Below, piece by piece: positions 34,336 through 44,163 of a DNA stretch of 50,000 nt (positions are counted from its first letter, which is position 1; every line of letters starts with the position of its first letter). Made by a program: the position numbers and the translations under genes. This DNA is from Priapulus caudatus (taxonomy: Eukaryota > Priapulida > Priapulimorpha > Priapulimorphida > Priapulidae). The notes under the pieces were generated by a model, which was given only the letters and a program-made list of their open reading frames with translations, was not told the DNA's origin and did not search any database. The stretch covers positions 332,951 to 382,950 of the forward strand of contig NW_014577155.1 of assembly GCF_000485595.1 (NCBI RefSeq). The letters are read 5' to 3'.

Positions 34336-36203
34336 TTTTTGTCATGGTTACAATAATAAAATATATATATGGTCTCATCATTTTATAATGAAGGCTGTGT
34401 ATAATTATTGCTCTGTGTTAATCAGCTGCTGTGGAACTTTGGCGTCAGCATCGTGCTCGTCCTGCTGCCCGAGTACATCGTCTCCGAGGGCATGTCGCGT
34501 GCGCAGGCCGCAAACATCCTCAGCGTCTGGGGCATCAGCAACTGCCTCGGGCGTCCCCTGGCGGGCCTGCTCGTGCAGACGGGGCTGCTGCGCGCGCTCG
34601 GCGTGTTCAACCTCGCGACGCTGGCGTCGGGCGTGTTCGCGGCCGTCATCGGCATCTACAACCTCCAGCACATCCACTACGTGATCATACTGTGCGGACA
34701 CGGCGTGTTCTTCGGCGCTCAGCTGAGCAACATCGCGACGATGTCCGTCGAACTGTTCGGCGTCGACAACCTGCTGCACATGATGGGCTGGTGCATGCTG
34801 TTCCAGGGAGCAGGGTTCCTCATTGGCGCGCCCGTCGGAGGTGCGTGTTGCTCTCGTGATCGGGGGTTTGGGAGGGGTGAGGCTGGTGCATGCTGTTCCA
34901 GGGTGTAGGGTTCTTGATCAGGGCTGTTGTAGGCAGTGTGTGTTTCCCTTTTGATCAGGGGTTTGTGGGGGATGAGACTTGTGCATGCTGTTCCAGGGAG
35001 CAGGGTTCTTGTTGGTGATGTCTTAGGCGGTGTGTGTTTCTCTCGCGATCGGGGGTTTGTGAGGGGTGAGTCGGGCGCATGCTGTTCCAGGGTGTAGGGT
35101 TCTTGATAAGGGCTGTTGTAGGCAGTGTGTGTTACTCTCTTTACCAGTTGTTTGTGAGGGGTGAGGCTTGGGCATGCTGTTCCATGGAGCAGGGCTGTTG
35201 TAGGTGGTGCGTGTTGCTCTTTTAATTAGGGGTTTGTGAGGGGTGAGGCTTGTGCATGCTGTTCCATGGAGCAGGGTTGTTGTTATGGGCTGTTGTAGGT
35301 GGTGCGTGTTACTCTTTTAATTGGGGGGTTTGTGAGGAGTACTACTAGGAGGATACTACTGTTGTTGCTGTTGTTGTGTGTAGGTTTGTTGGTCCGTGGC
35401 AAGTGAATACGACTATATTTGTTGTTGTTGTGTGTAGGTCTGTTGGTGCGTGGCAGGTGAATATGACTATATTTGCTGTTGTTGTGTGTAGGTTTGTTCG
35501 TGCGTGGCAGGTGAATATGACTATATTTGCTGTTGTTGTGTGTAGGTTTGTTCGTGCATTGCAGGTGAATATGACTATATTTGCTGCTGTTATTGTGTGT
35601 AGGTTTACTCGTGGATTGCCTCGGTACATTCAGCTGGACCTTCTACACGGGCGGGTTTACAGTGATAGTCAGCAGTCTGCTGCTGATGGCCACGCCTGGC
35701 CTGCGCAAGATGATGTACTCACCCGACCTCAAGTACGTGACACAGTCGATGAACGCGTCCGCTGAGCGATCCATTTTTTTCATCGATCTTTGATGTCTTT
35801 ACTGTCAAGCAGTGGGAGAAAGAATGTTTGTTTGCTTGTTTGCTTGCTTGCTTGATTGAGAAGTGAAATTTACACTGCAAGTTACAGTGCAACATGGCCC
35901 AACATTCAATGTGATGCAAATGGCACATGAAAATATTATTCGCAATTTGGTGAATCATGTACAGTATACTTATGTATCTTCGCTGACTTGCATATTTTGC
36001 CGACATCAATATTTGTGTGTCTGTGTGTGTGTGCGTGCGTGCGAGCTTGCTTACGTGCACGTGTGTGTATATGTCTGTTATATTTTTACACATATTTTCT
36101 GGTGTCATGCTGTAGAACGCCCGCGGAGAAGCGAGTCGCGCTCGCCAGCGAGGTGGAACTCCAGCAAGACGTGGAGAAGGAGATCATGTGTGTCGGTCTG
36201 TGA
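31649..36203 (+). CDS. Monocarboxylate-transporter-like MFS protein (SLC16 family)
   Basis: Complete seven-exon gene (1320 nt, 439 codons plus stop), a normal MCT length. Exons: 31649-31853, 33076-33219, 33384-33596, 34046-34170, 34426-34840, 35603-35732, 36116-36203; every junction is GT-AG and in phase. The MCT start motif is DRGWAW (residues 11-16) before TM1. The TM4-5 signature is YFNKWRPLAFSVSTLGAGIG. The middle loop (about residues 190-215) is short and basic, and the second half begins with a seven-residue FRNWVFI block. Twelve membrane helices fit. In TM8 the GISNCLGRPLAG segment keeps the arginine, but asparagine stands where MCT1 has its aspartate; the TM1 lysine of proton-coupled MCT1-4 is also not apparent, so an orphan-type substrate is more likely (inference from remembered family features). 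The ATG at 31649 follows an in-frame exon with an upstream acceptor at 31577, so a longer N-terminus is possible. Confidence 0.95.
31854..33075. other. MCT-like intron 1
   Basis: Intron dominated by the long inverted repeat at 32037-32851. No exon inside. Confidence 0.85.
32037..32851. mobile_element. Long inverted repeat (fold-back element), ~270-bp arms
   Basis: Arm 32037-32308 is a close reverse complement of 32580-32851, with no net length difference along the arms (CAAGAGC at 32045 pairs with GCTCTTG at 32837; TTCACGCCC at 32291 pairs with GGGCGTGAA at 32589). A 271-base spacer separates them. The spacer has no obvious coding capacity. It probably derives from a fold-back or MITE insertion. 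Confidence 0.93.
33076..33219 (+). CDS. MCT-like exon 2
   Basis: Acceptor CATTGCAG; encodes GPVASVAATVLSTRKTVIIG and TM3, ending LTYGIIT. The donor is GTATAT. Confidence 0.93.
33384..33596 (+). CDS. MCT-like exon 3
   Basis: Acceptor AAACACAG; encodes GYGLAITPGYAILAAYFNKW, GAGIGSLTIPPL and SWRGTMLILGGISLNLCAF. The donor is GTGCGT. Contains the second MCT family signature. Confidence 0.95.
33815..34045. repeat. ~40-bp tandem array ending at a splice acceptor
   Basis: Six diverged units built on GCATGCTCTCTTGTTACAAT, GTGTTTACATCCATAG, lengths about 36 to 43. The last unit ends exactly at the TAG acceptor of exon 4 (34043-34045), and most other unit ends resemble this junction. Confidence 0.85.
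34046..34170 (+). CDS. MCT-like exon 4
   Basis: Acceptor CTCTGTAG; encodes GALMKPVRWITRKPP and LLKANCDLNMFRNWVFILFG, ending VNQ. The donor is GTGAAG. Carries the short central loop and the start of TM7. Confidence 0.93.
34293..34337. repeat. (ATTT)n microsatellite
   Basis: ATTT/TTAT repeats in intron 4-5. Confidence 0.9.
34426..34840 (+). CDS. MCT-like exon 5
   Basis: Acceptor TTAATCAG; the largest exon (415 nt), GC-rich, encodes TM7 to TM11 including LLPEYIVSEGMSRAQAANIL, GISNCLGRPLAGLL and MGWCMLFQGAGFLIGAPVGG. The donor is GTGCGT. Its last ~50 bases seed the downstream array. Confidence 0.95.
34793..35338. repeat. ~95-bp array of an exon end plus its donor site
   Basis: The segment GCATGCTGTTCCAGGGAGCA at the end of exon 5 recurs at 34888, 34983, 35077, 35172 and 35254, spaced 95, 95, 94, 95 and 82 bases. 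Each copy is followed by sequence matching the exon-intron border (GTGCGTGTTGCTCT...GGGGTTTG). Copies drift by substitutions and small deletions. Confidence 0.93.
35360..35602. repeat. 54-bp array of an acceptor site plus exon start
   Basis: TAG acceptor-like sites at 35381, 35435, 35489 and 35543 are spaced exactly 54 bases; the true acceptor is 57 bases further (35600-35602). Each is preceded by TTGCTGTTGTTGTGTG and followed by GTTTGTTCGTGCGTGGCAGG, resembling the exon 6 start GTTTACTCGTGGATTGC. Confidence 0.95.
35603..35732 (+). CDS. MCT-like exon 6
   Basis: Encodes LLVDCLGTFSWTFYTGGFTV (TM12 region) and MMYSPDLK. The donor GTACGT at 35733 is chosen because it puts the last exon in frame. 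If this site is not used, the frame continues to TGA at 35791-35793 and gives a different, slightly shorter tail. Confidence 0.88.
36116..36203 (+). CDS. MCT-like exon 7, C-terminal tail
   Basis: Acceptor TGCTGTAG; encodes TPAEKRVALASEVELQQDVE and KEIMCVGL, then TGA. An acidic cytosolic tail ending in hydrophobic residues resembles a PDZ-binding end, but that is only an inference. Composition is GC-rich like the other exons. Confidence 0.8.
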
Positions 36204-37980
36204 TGAGTCGCGCCACATCGCCCTGTCGCACAAACGCGCAAACACGAGAGAGCGTGTCTGCGACGGACATCTACAAGTGGCGTCAAGGTCGTGCTATGTG
36301 CGTTACGATGCGGCAGATCATCAGCGCTGCAGCAAGGAGATGAGAACTCTGCGTGCTCGCACGAGATTCAGACGACGTGAGGATGAAATAATGCTTACTC
36401 TGCTGTGCATTTAGTCAAAGACATCGAGCTTGCACAGGCACAGCCGTGAGAACTTAGAGTTCCGACTATGAGGCTCAATCTTCCCTCTCGAAAGCTTGCC
36501 GCTGACTCGAGGTTTAGTCTTGTACAAACGCTCTACAACATTTCTCGTTGGGAGCGTTTTAAAATTAATTGTGTGTGTGTGTGTGTGTGTGCGCGCGCGC
36601 GTGCGTGCGTGCATGCGTGCGTGCGTGTGTATTGAAGACGGATGAGTTTTTTTATGATCCTAGTTGGATGTTGAACAGTCACTCTACTGTAGGTTGCTCA
36701 GACAATAATTTTTTGAGTCGGTTTTTAGAATTGTTTTTAACGTTGCCGGACATGTTCACTGCGGCGTGGGTCGGGCTGAGTCCGGCAAGGTATTATAAGT
36801 GAGCGGATTGAGACTAGATTAGGCAGTGCGGAGACCACGACTAAGCTCAGGGTTGATGCCACGCTGCTTGCACTGCTCGCATTATGCAGGCCGTTATCGG
36901 GTGCATGCGTCAGTGCGAGTTGCCGTGACGGTGGTTGGTAACAACTTTCGCCTGTGATTGGTGTGCGCACCCCCCTCCCCCCAGTCTTATGCGTGGACCT
37001 CATCACATCCGTGGCACAACCACACACAGCGCACAAATACTTAGCTGAGGTTATACTGCCAGAGTTGACGTGTGTAAGTTTACTGATTCTTAGGAGTTGT
37101 TTTCTAACGTAAGTTAAGGCGTGCCTTGTATGCAAATTTCTCTAAGAAGGAATTATTAAATGTGATTATATTATATGTCGAGTAAATTCCTCTACCGTTA
37201 TATGTGTACGTGTGGGTATTGTATTTAAGTAAGTAATGTACCCTATTGTATTTGAGTGCTTGTGATCATAAGTGCATATCCATAAACGCTTTTTTCTCGA
37301 TACTTGTGCATAAGGAATTAGTAAGGATCAACAAGGCAACCTATGTCCTAACTAACCCTGCTAACTTTGTACAGGATGCAGTGCAGTGCATAATTCAGTC
37401 ACGGTTCATATCGTATTGAGAAAATTGCAGATTGGAGAGGATTAAGTTCAATCCTTGGGTGAGCAGAGACGCTTTCAATTTGTCATTGGAGCAAGTAGAT
37501 TTTTTCTGCCGTAAACCAGAAATAACTGGTTCATGCCGTCTCAAAGCAAGACCACGTGGACCGTTCGTCACAATGCACCCGTGATGGCAGACCATTGACT
37601 TTTGACATTGACTATTGATATTGACTGTTGGCATTGACCGTTGACATTGCCTAAGAGAAACAGTTCAAAACTTGCTGTGTTAAGAGCTATACGTGTTAAT
37701 GTGATGATGTGCTGCAATTTCTATTCTGTGATAATATCGGCCAGTTGATGCAGAGTAATTCGCCAATGAATGCTGGAAGAGATGTTATAATGAACTGATG
37801 AAGGGAAACTGTGAACGCGGCACGGTACGGTCGGCTGCTGCTGCAAGCAGCTGTGTGAGCTAGCTAGGGAGGGCTTCAGAATGATCGTGGGAACGAAGAT
37901 GGACGGGGAACATCGTGATGCATGCATGTGCCGACGCGGGTAGCCGTGTTTAGACGCGTGTAGCTGCTCTCATGACTGTG
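36204..37980. other. Downstream flank of MCT-like gene
   Basis: Probable 3' UTR followed by intergenic sequence. A (GT)n/(GC)n microsatellite lies at 36571-36628. No further exon recognised. Confidence 0.45.
36571..36628. repeat. (GT)n(GC)n(GTGC)n microsatellite
   Basis: Compound repeat of GT, GC and GTGC units. Confidence 0.92.
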
Positions 37981-38202
37981 TTTTGATGCGCGTAGCAGCG
38001 CGCACGACGCGTGTAACCGCGTGTATATGCGTGCATATGCGTGCATGTAATTGTATCCCCTGCGACGAAGTCGGCGGGGATACTATGGTTTCATGTCTCC
38101 CCAGCCGCCGCCGCCGCCGCCGCTCGGTCCGCCGCAGAGAATTTCCCTTCTGCTCTATAACTCGACCCCTAATTGACCTAGCGTGACCAAACTTGGTATA
38201 CT

Positions 38203-38651
38203 CAGGCCCGTAGCCAGCTTTATATTGGGGGGGTTCGTTTTTCAATGTTGGCAATTTGCTCGGCAGGGGCATGTACAGGATTTATACCAGGGGTGTGTCT
38301 AACCGTAACCCAAAGTTGCGAGCACGCGAAGGGGGGGTCTGGGGAAATTTTTAAAATTAGACCCTTTCAGATGCTTTTCTGCGCGAGCAAGGGGGTGGTC
38401 CGGACTCCCTGGACCCCCCCTGTACACGCCCCTGCTCGGCACGAAGCGACCAGGCGAGGGAGCCAAGCGACCGAGTGGGGGGAGCGGTGTGGAGGGGGGT
38501 GTTCACTGTTCACCCTCCCGCACGATGGAGATTTTGCAATTATACACTAAAATGGAGCGACCTGAGGTGAAATTCTTGCAAATTTTCAAAAAAATTTGGG
38601 GCTGGGGGGGGTTCATTCGAACCCCCCGAACCCCCCCTGGCTACGGGCCTG
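38203..38651. mobile_element. MITE with 7-bp target duplication (outer)
   Basis: Termini CAGGCCCGTAGCCAG (38203) and CTGGCTACGGGCCTG (ending 38651) are exact inverted copies. Flanks are a perfect GTATACT duplication (38196-38202 and 38652-38658), splitting a unit of the surrounding tandem array at its GGTATACTTAC site. No transposase; internal poly-G tracts are mirrored at both ends. Confidence 0.93.
38265..38433. mobile_element. MITE with 7-bp target duplication (nested inner)
   Basis: Termini AGGGGCATGTACAGG and CCTGTACACGCCCCT are inverted copies with one mismatch. Flanks are a perfect GCTCGGC duplication (38258-38264 and 38434-38440). It lies wholly inside the outer element, so it inserted later. 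Confidence 0.92.
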
Positions 38652-39775
38652 GTATACTTACCCATCTTGGGGAGGTGTGCAGAGTACCAAAACCAGGTCA
38701 CTGCGACCTTTATTTGACCTTTACCTTGACCTTGATCATATTTCCTTTCCGCTCTCTAACTCGGCCCCTAATTGACCTTGCGTGACCAAACTTGGTATAC
38801 TTACACATCTTGGGGAGAAGGTGTGCAGCGTACCAAAACCAGGTCACTGCGACCTTTATTTGACCTTTACCTTGACCTTGATCATATTTCCCTTCTGCTC
38901 TCTAATTGACCTAGCGCTACCAAACTTGGTATACTTACACATCTTGGGGAGAAGGTGAGCAGCGTACCAAAGCCAGGTCACTGCATCCTTTATTTGACCT
39001 TTACTTTCACCTTGATCATATTTCCTTTCCACTCTCTAACTCGGCTCCTAATTGACCTAGCGCTACCAAAACCAGGTCACTACGACCTTTATTTGACCTT
39101 TACCTTGACTGATCATATTTCCCTTCCGCTCTATAACTCGGCCCCTAATTGACCTAGCGCTACCAAACTTGGTATACTTACACATCTTGGGGAGAAGGTG
39201 TGTCGCGTACCGAAACTAGGTGACTGCAACCTTTATTTGACCTTGACCTTGACCTTCGTCATATTTCCCTTCCGCTCTATAACTTGGCCCCTAATTGACC
39301 TAGCGCGATCAAACTTCGTATACTTACACATCTTGGGGAGAACACGGGGGATACATGTAGTTGGCAACAACTGCCCTTTCTAGTTGGTCATGGTATCCTA
39401 GGAGACTGTCGGTGGTGAGGCGTGGATGCTCTGTTTAGATGTACATCCTTGGAAAGTGCTTGAGGAACTATGTTATAAAGAGCGACTCCTGCACGAAATA
39501 GAAGCACAACAGTTATGGCCATATCATTTTGCTACTTGTGTAGTAATCATTGCTTCAGGAAATGGGTAGCAATTACAAGGGTCCCATACGTTGGTAGCAA
39601 TGCATTGAAGCTATGCATGTATTGCTATATGTCAATACTCATGCTTCGTATGAGTACGATGCCTTCGTACACCTTCCTCCCTGGAGCTGCCATTCGCTAA
39701 GGACGTCAAAGATTTATTAGATTGAGTATCTATATATTTATACAGTTCAAATAGGGGTTACGTAATAACATGTAT

Positions 39776-39781
39776 ATATAC

Positions 39782-39820
<39 letters not shown>
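39776..39820. repeat. (TA)n microsatellite
   Basis: TA dinucleotides with a CG interruption near the start. Confidence 0.95.
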
Positions 39821-39827
<7 letters not shown>

Positions 39828-40603
39828 TAAGGTATGCATATGTTCATGGTAATTATTGCAGCCAAAGTTCATATCATGGAGTGCTGTGATGATAGAATGC
39901 GTAATGCCATTCGGCTAAAAGGCCAACTATCTGGCTTTACCAAAGCTAGGTCACACCTCATGGCTAGCTATAGCCCTGGACGTTTATTCCTTACGGAATG
40001 TCCCTGCGTTATTATCTACGTAACCGTGGGCTACGCAGTAAACTATCCAGATCCAGATCCAGAACGCTAGAGATGATATATTCCATGTTTGATAAACTAA
40101 AAGGCGTTTTCACTGGCTTGTGCATGCAGTGCCTTTGTTGCACGATACTTTGTAGCCTCCCTTTTAACCGTTTGTAAATGAACTGTTAAAAGGGGTTATA
40201 TGAAAAATCCATTTTTGGGGTCCCTGGGTATTAATTTATCCGGGATCGTGCCTTGCGATGGTGGAGTTGTAGGGCAAAGATAGGTAGGATGTCTTTTTGT
40301 GAATTTCGCATGCATACGTGTGCATATTTCAGACGCTCCTTATTTGTTAGCGCTCGTTAGCAAAGTAAAACTTTCCAGGGTCTATTTACGCCTAGTGCTA
40401 GAGATTACGCTAAACGTTAAACGTCGCATTTGTGATATTGAATTGATTGACATTTTGAGAAATAATATATATATATATATATATACAAGTCTGATATTAT
40501 AAACACTATTTGTTTTTTCGAGAATCCTTTTACCGTTTACAGTTTATGATATAGTAAAAGACTATTTAATGTAAGCCGTGCATGAAGAGCAAGTACTTGA
40601 CTG

Positions 40604-40624
40604 TGTATATATATATATATCAAG

Positions 40625-40651
<27 letters not shown>
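40604..40651. repeat. (TA)n microsatellite
   Basis: Two TA runs separated by CAAGA. Confidence 0.93.
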
Positions 40652-40655
<4 letters not shown>

Positions 40656-41463
40656 TTGTTATTACAAATGTTTGTGTGTTTGTACTATACAATAATGAAA
40701 AGAGTTGCAGTAATGATTGTTCCTTATTCTCCTTCTTTCTTGCACACATTGCACGTGTTGGCGTACACGCGCACACACGCAGGCATGCATGCATGCACGA
40801 AAGCTCGCACAGTAATCCCAGTGATACGCTAACAACGATATATTTGACATTAGTCGGGTGTTTTTTTCAACAAATAAATAATATAAACATGATACAAGTA
40901 TATAGGTTACTATACAAAATAACTCTCCCAAGCCGTGCCTACTCGAGGAAAAATTACACCAGGGGACCGTTGTCAGAACCAAAACTAGTTAACTAAGCGA
41001 AACTGTAAACTAGTAAATCTTAAAGAGTAAGAAACGAATCGAAAAGAAATTCTACGAGAAAAGTTAATGTTAAAACTAATTTTGTTTTTTAACGACGCAC
41101 CCCGTGGTTTTTTCCATCATGTATACAGTAGATGAGGCAGCTACACCGAACCTATAAGTGGCGGGTGGTTACCTAGCTTCACCCCACTCGCTGTGGTCTA
41201 ATTGTTCTTCACATCTCTAACGGTAGTTTTACAAGGAGCGGCGTTTCTATTTACACGCCGTTCACTTTTCAAGCTACGAAAATATTTACGTTTTTTCGCC
41301 ATGTAATTCCGAAGGAAACCTGTATGGAGTATAGAGATTTTATAACGAATAATATATCGTAATATAATGATCGTGATATAGCCTAATTCTACATGAGCCA
41401 TTATACATGTTACCACGATCTTGGGGGCGCTTGATCAGGCTTAACTTTCAACTCTTAAATACA

Positions 41464-41573
41464 TTATTTTATTATTATTATTATTATTTTATTATTATTA
41501 TTATCATCATTATCATCGCCATCATCGTTGTCATCATCATCGTTGTCATCATCATCGTTGTCACCATCATCGT
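41464..41573. repeat. (TTA)n/(ATC)n triplet repeats
   Basis: TTA repeats grade into ATC/GTC triplets, including three copies of ATCATCATCGTTGTC. Confidence 0.92.
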
Positions 41574-42237
41574 CATCTTTGTCATTACAGTTTGTCACCA
41601 CACGCGAACAACAATTCACTCACCGAGAAAATGGTGTATATGGCCTATGTACACCGCTAATGCTAGTTATAGACTAAACAAATTATTCGTTGAAAAACTC
41701 CCCATGCTACTGCCTACGCGCGTTGTATTATTGGCATCTCTATCACCAGCTTTTCTCTCACTACGGATTTCTCTTTATTACGCAACACAGTGTAAGCCTG
41801 ACTATCAAGAGATAAACTCTGCGATGCACTTGCAATACAGTTTCGGCAAGTGGTCGTTGACGGTTCTTTACTTCAGCCTAGATTCTTATTCTCTCGTTAT
41901 GACGTGACTATACTTCACTGTAGTACGTAGACGCAGCATATCATTGTACATTACTACGCAATGCGTATTATTTGATATACGTGCTCTGGCGTCACTTAGG
42001 ATCTATATCTATACTGCTGCTGGGGCTGATGCAGAGCAAAGGCGCCATCTTGTGAGCGAAAATGCGCAAAACGGCGGCAGTGGGCTCGTTACTGAATCTT
42101 TCCTAGTCACTAGAAAACTGGGCACAGCTAGCAGAACTACACTCTCTCGTACGTTTACTATCGCGTTCTAGTTTCGAACTCGTTAAACGTAATTTTATCC
42201 ACATAGGATAGGTTATTTCATCGGAAGGTATTATTAA

Positions 42238-42512
42238 CCCGGCCGTCGTGTACCGACTACCGAGTGATGAAAAATGTCATCGCGCGCACGACCGTCGGGT
42301 ACCAAGTGATGGAAATGGCGTTGCGCGCACGACCGTCGGGTACCGAGTGATGAAAAAAGGTGCTGCGCACCCGACCGTCGTGCGCGCAGTGAAGAAATTT
42401 ATGTCTTGTTTACCCGACCGTCGTGCGCGCACTGAAGAAATTAAGTCTTGTGCACCCGACCGTCGTGCGCGCACTGAAAGAAAACATTTGCGCACCCGAC
42501 GGTCGTTGAGTC
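42238..42512. repeat. GACCGTCG minisatellite in two orientations of flank
   Basis: Seven blocks carry the core CGACCGTCG or CGACGGTCG. The first blocks read GCGCACGACCGTCGGGTACC spaced about 51 bases; later blocks read CACCCGACCGTCGTGCGCGC spaced 50 to 56. In the later blocks the flanks of the core are exchanged relative to the first. Confidence 0.85.
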
Positions 42513-43324
42513 TCAAAATGCACGATGGTAGGCTATAATTATACAAGGCATCATAAAGATTCTTTTATATGGTAGTGGTATAGAGGGTGGCTCAGAAAAA
42601 AAAGGTGCGCTATTTGAAGTAGTATACGGATGCTGATGAAGACTGCCATAGGCCTTCCTACAAGTTACTCAGATCAGCTGGTGAATGTTTCCATTAAGAA
42701 TTAAACTATAATATACTAATTGATGCGTTGGAATGAACTGCACGAAACGTGTATTGTAATAGGATAATAAGGCCTAAATTTTGTTTGTTTGTTACGTCCT
42801 TGAATAAAACAGGGTAGGTAGGTAGAGAAATAATTTCATTTTGCCAAAATATTTTATTGCTCTTGATTCCCATCTGTCAGTGTCACTCTTGACTAACCTT
42901 GTTCGATAGTATTAATTACTCAGTTTTCTTAGTACTAAAAATGTAACCTTTTCTTATTGAGTAGTCATGCCTAACAGTCTGTTATACTTTATTTAATATA
43001 TTAACTGCATACATGTGAGATCTAAATTCATGAATTGTTTTTTTTAATTAAAAAAGTTTAATTTTAAATTTTTTTTAAATTTTGATAAAAACATTTAGGG
43101 TTGGCGCCAAAATTCTAGGTAGGGTCGCGTAACCGTAAACAAACAATTATGTTTTTTACCAATAGGTTGGGGACATATGGTTGGGGACATAGGACCAAAC
43201 ATAACAAGACAAATATATAATAGGACAATTTTTAATGCCAAACATAAACAAATATATTTAATGCCAAACGTAAACAAACAAATACACAAACAAATACAAT
43301 ATAAAGAAATACAGAAGGCAGAGA

Positions 43325-43412
43325 AAAATAATGAACTATTGTGGGAATCGAACACGTACCGCTCCAGTGACAGGTCAAGAGGTTCACCATTGCACTATTT
43401 AGGCAAACTTAA
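43325..43412 (-). repeat. tRNA-like sequence, possible SINE head
   Basis: On the minus strand an A-box-like TAGTGCAATGGTGAACC is followed about 32 bases later by GTGTTCGATTCCCAC, close to the B-box consensus. The T-stem is poorly paired, so this is not a functional tRNA. A tRNA-derived SINE or decayed tRNA is the best reading. Confidence 0.35.
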
Positions 43413-43479
43413 ATTTATCGATGACGTCACGGTTGTGTACCGAATCGGGATTTTCTTCACTGTGGGCCCCACGGTCGGG

Positions 43480-44160
43480 TAAATAATCACTTCCTATTTT
43501 ATCCGATATTAACCTGTTATCAAGAGTTTCGAGAGCTTCCGCAACAAAACAATCCACTAAGAAGAAAACAGGTTAGAATATAGTATAAGCGCCGTGAAGT
43601 AATTTCGCTGCCACGGGCATCTAGCTCTCTATCATCAACTCATAATAAACGGTTAATTTAATAGTAAACACATAAGCGCTCACATTATAATGACCTCTCT
43701 CGCAATATCAACGTAGGGGAGAGGTAAAAGTGGATCAGTCTACACCAAAAAAACAATGGAGATTTTAATACATGGTCAACTAACTTCCCACGGTCAAATG
43801 AGAAGAACACTAACAGCACGTGGTTTTGCACCGCCCCGTGAAAATGAGTTATAGCTACGCCCTCTGGTATAGATATCAAATATCTACACGTGTTATAGAG
43901 AAAATCTTATGGATCCGCACCGCTGGTTTACCGCTAGCCGAGGATTGCGCAACGCCAACAAGAACACGCGTTTGTCTCACTCTGATCTAGAAAAAATAGC
44001 GGCCACATCCGGGTACGCCGGTCGAAGATCTATCCGAGTTCACCTTGGGCAGGTCATTTGGTCATTGCATGCGTTAACAAATTTCTGGATTTTAGGAAAA
44101 ATTTCAAATGCGCAAACTCACTTATGTTGTCACTATCAGATAACAGTTATTATGCAGTAG
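43480..44160. other. Intergenic stretch
   Basis: No gene recognised between the tRNA-like sequence and the minisatellite. Confidence 0.45.
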
Positions 44161-44163
44161 GCA

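Larger units (their letters stand above)
38140..39340. repeat. Tandem array (~125-bp unit) with TGACCTT motifs
   Basis: About six diverged copies of a unit with AACTCGGCCCCTAATTGACC, ACCAAACTTGGTATACTTAC, ACATCTTGGGGAGAAGGTG, ACCAAAACCAGGTCACTGCG and repeated TTTGACC/TTGACCTTGATC. One unit is missing its middle (39050-39110). The first copy is interrupted by the insertion at 38203-38651. Confidence 0.9.
39341..42240. other. Intergenic stretch with microsatellites
   Basis: No gene recognised. Contains (TA)n at 39776-39820, 40466-40484 and 40604-40651, and triplet repeats at 41464-41573. The longest open frame (41407-41907) is opened by the triplet repeat and shows no domain. Confidence 0.5.

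Noticed and set aside
34405-34859. Open frames on the opposite strand and other frame of MCT exon 5
   Set aside because: Shadows of a GC-rich coding exon; the frame encoding transmembrane helices is clearly the real one.
35345-35629. Minus-strand frame with repeated CHARTNLHTTTANIVIFT
   Set aside because: Antisense of the 54-bp acceptor array inside an MCT intron.
36411-36802. Cys/Val or His/Thr-rich frames near 36570
   Set aside because: Low-complexity translation of the GT/GC microsatellite.
41407-41907. 166-codon plus-strand frame
   Set aside because: Opened by TTA and ATC triplet repeats; the non-repeat remainder shows no recognisable family and no splice context.
43177-43482. 101-codon plus-strand frame
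   Set aside because: Lysine/asparagine-rich from AT-rich sequence and overlaps a tRNA-like segment; no domain.
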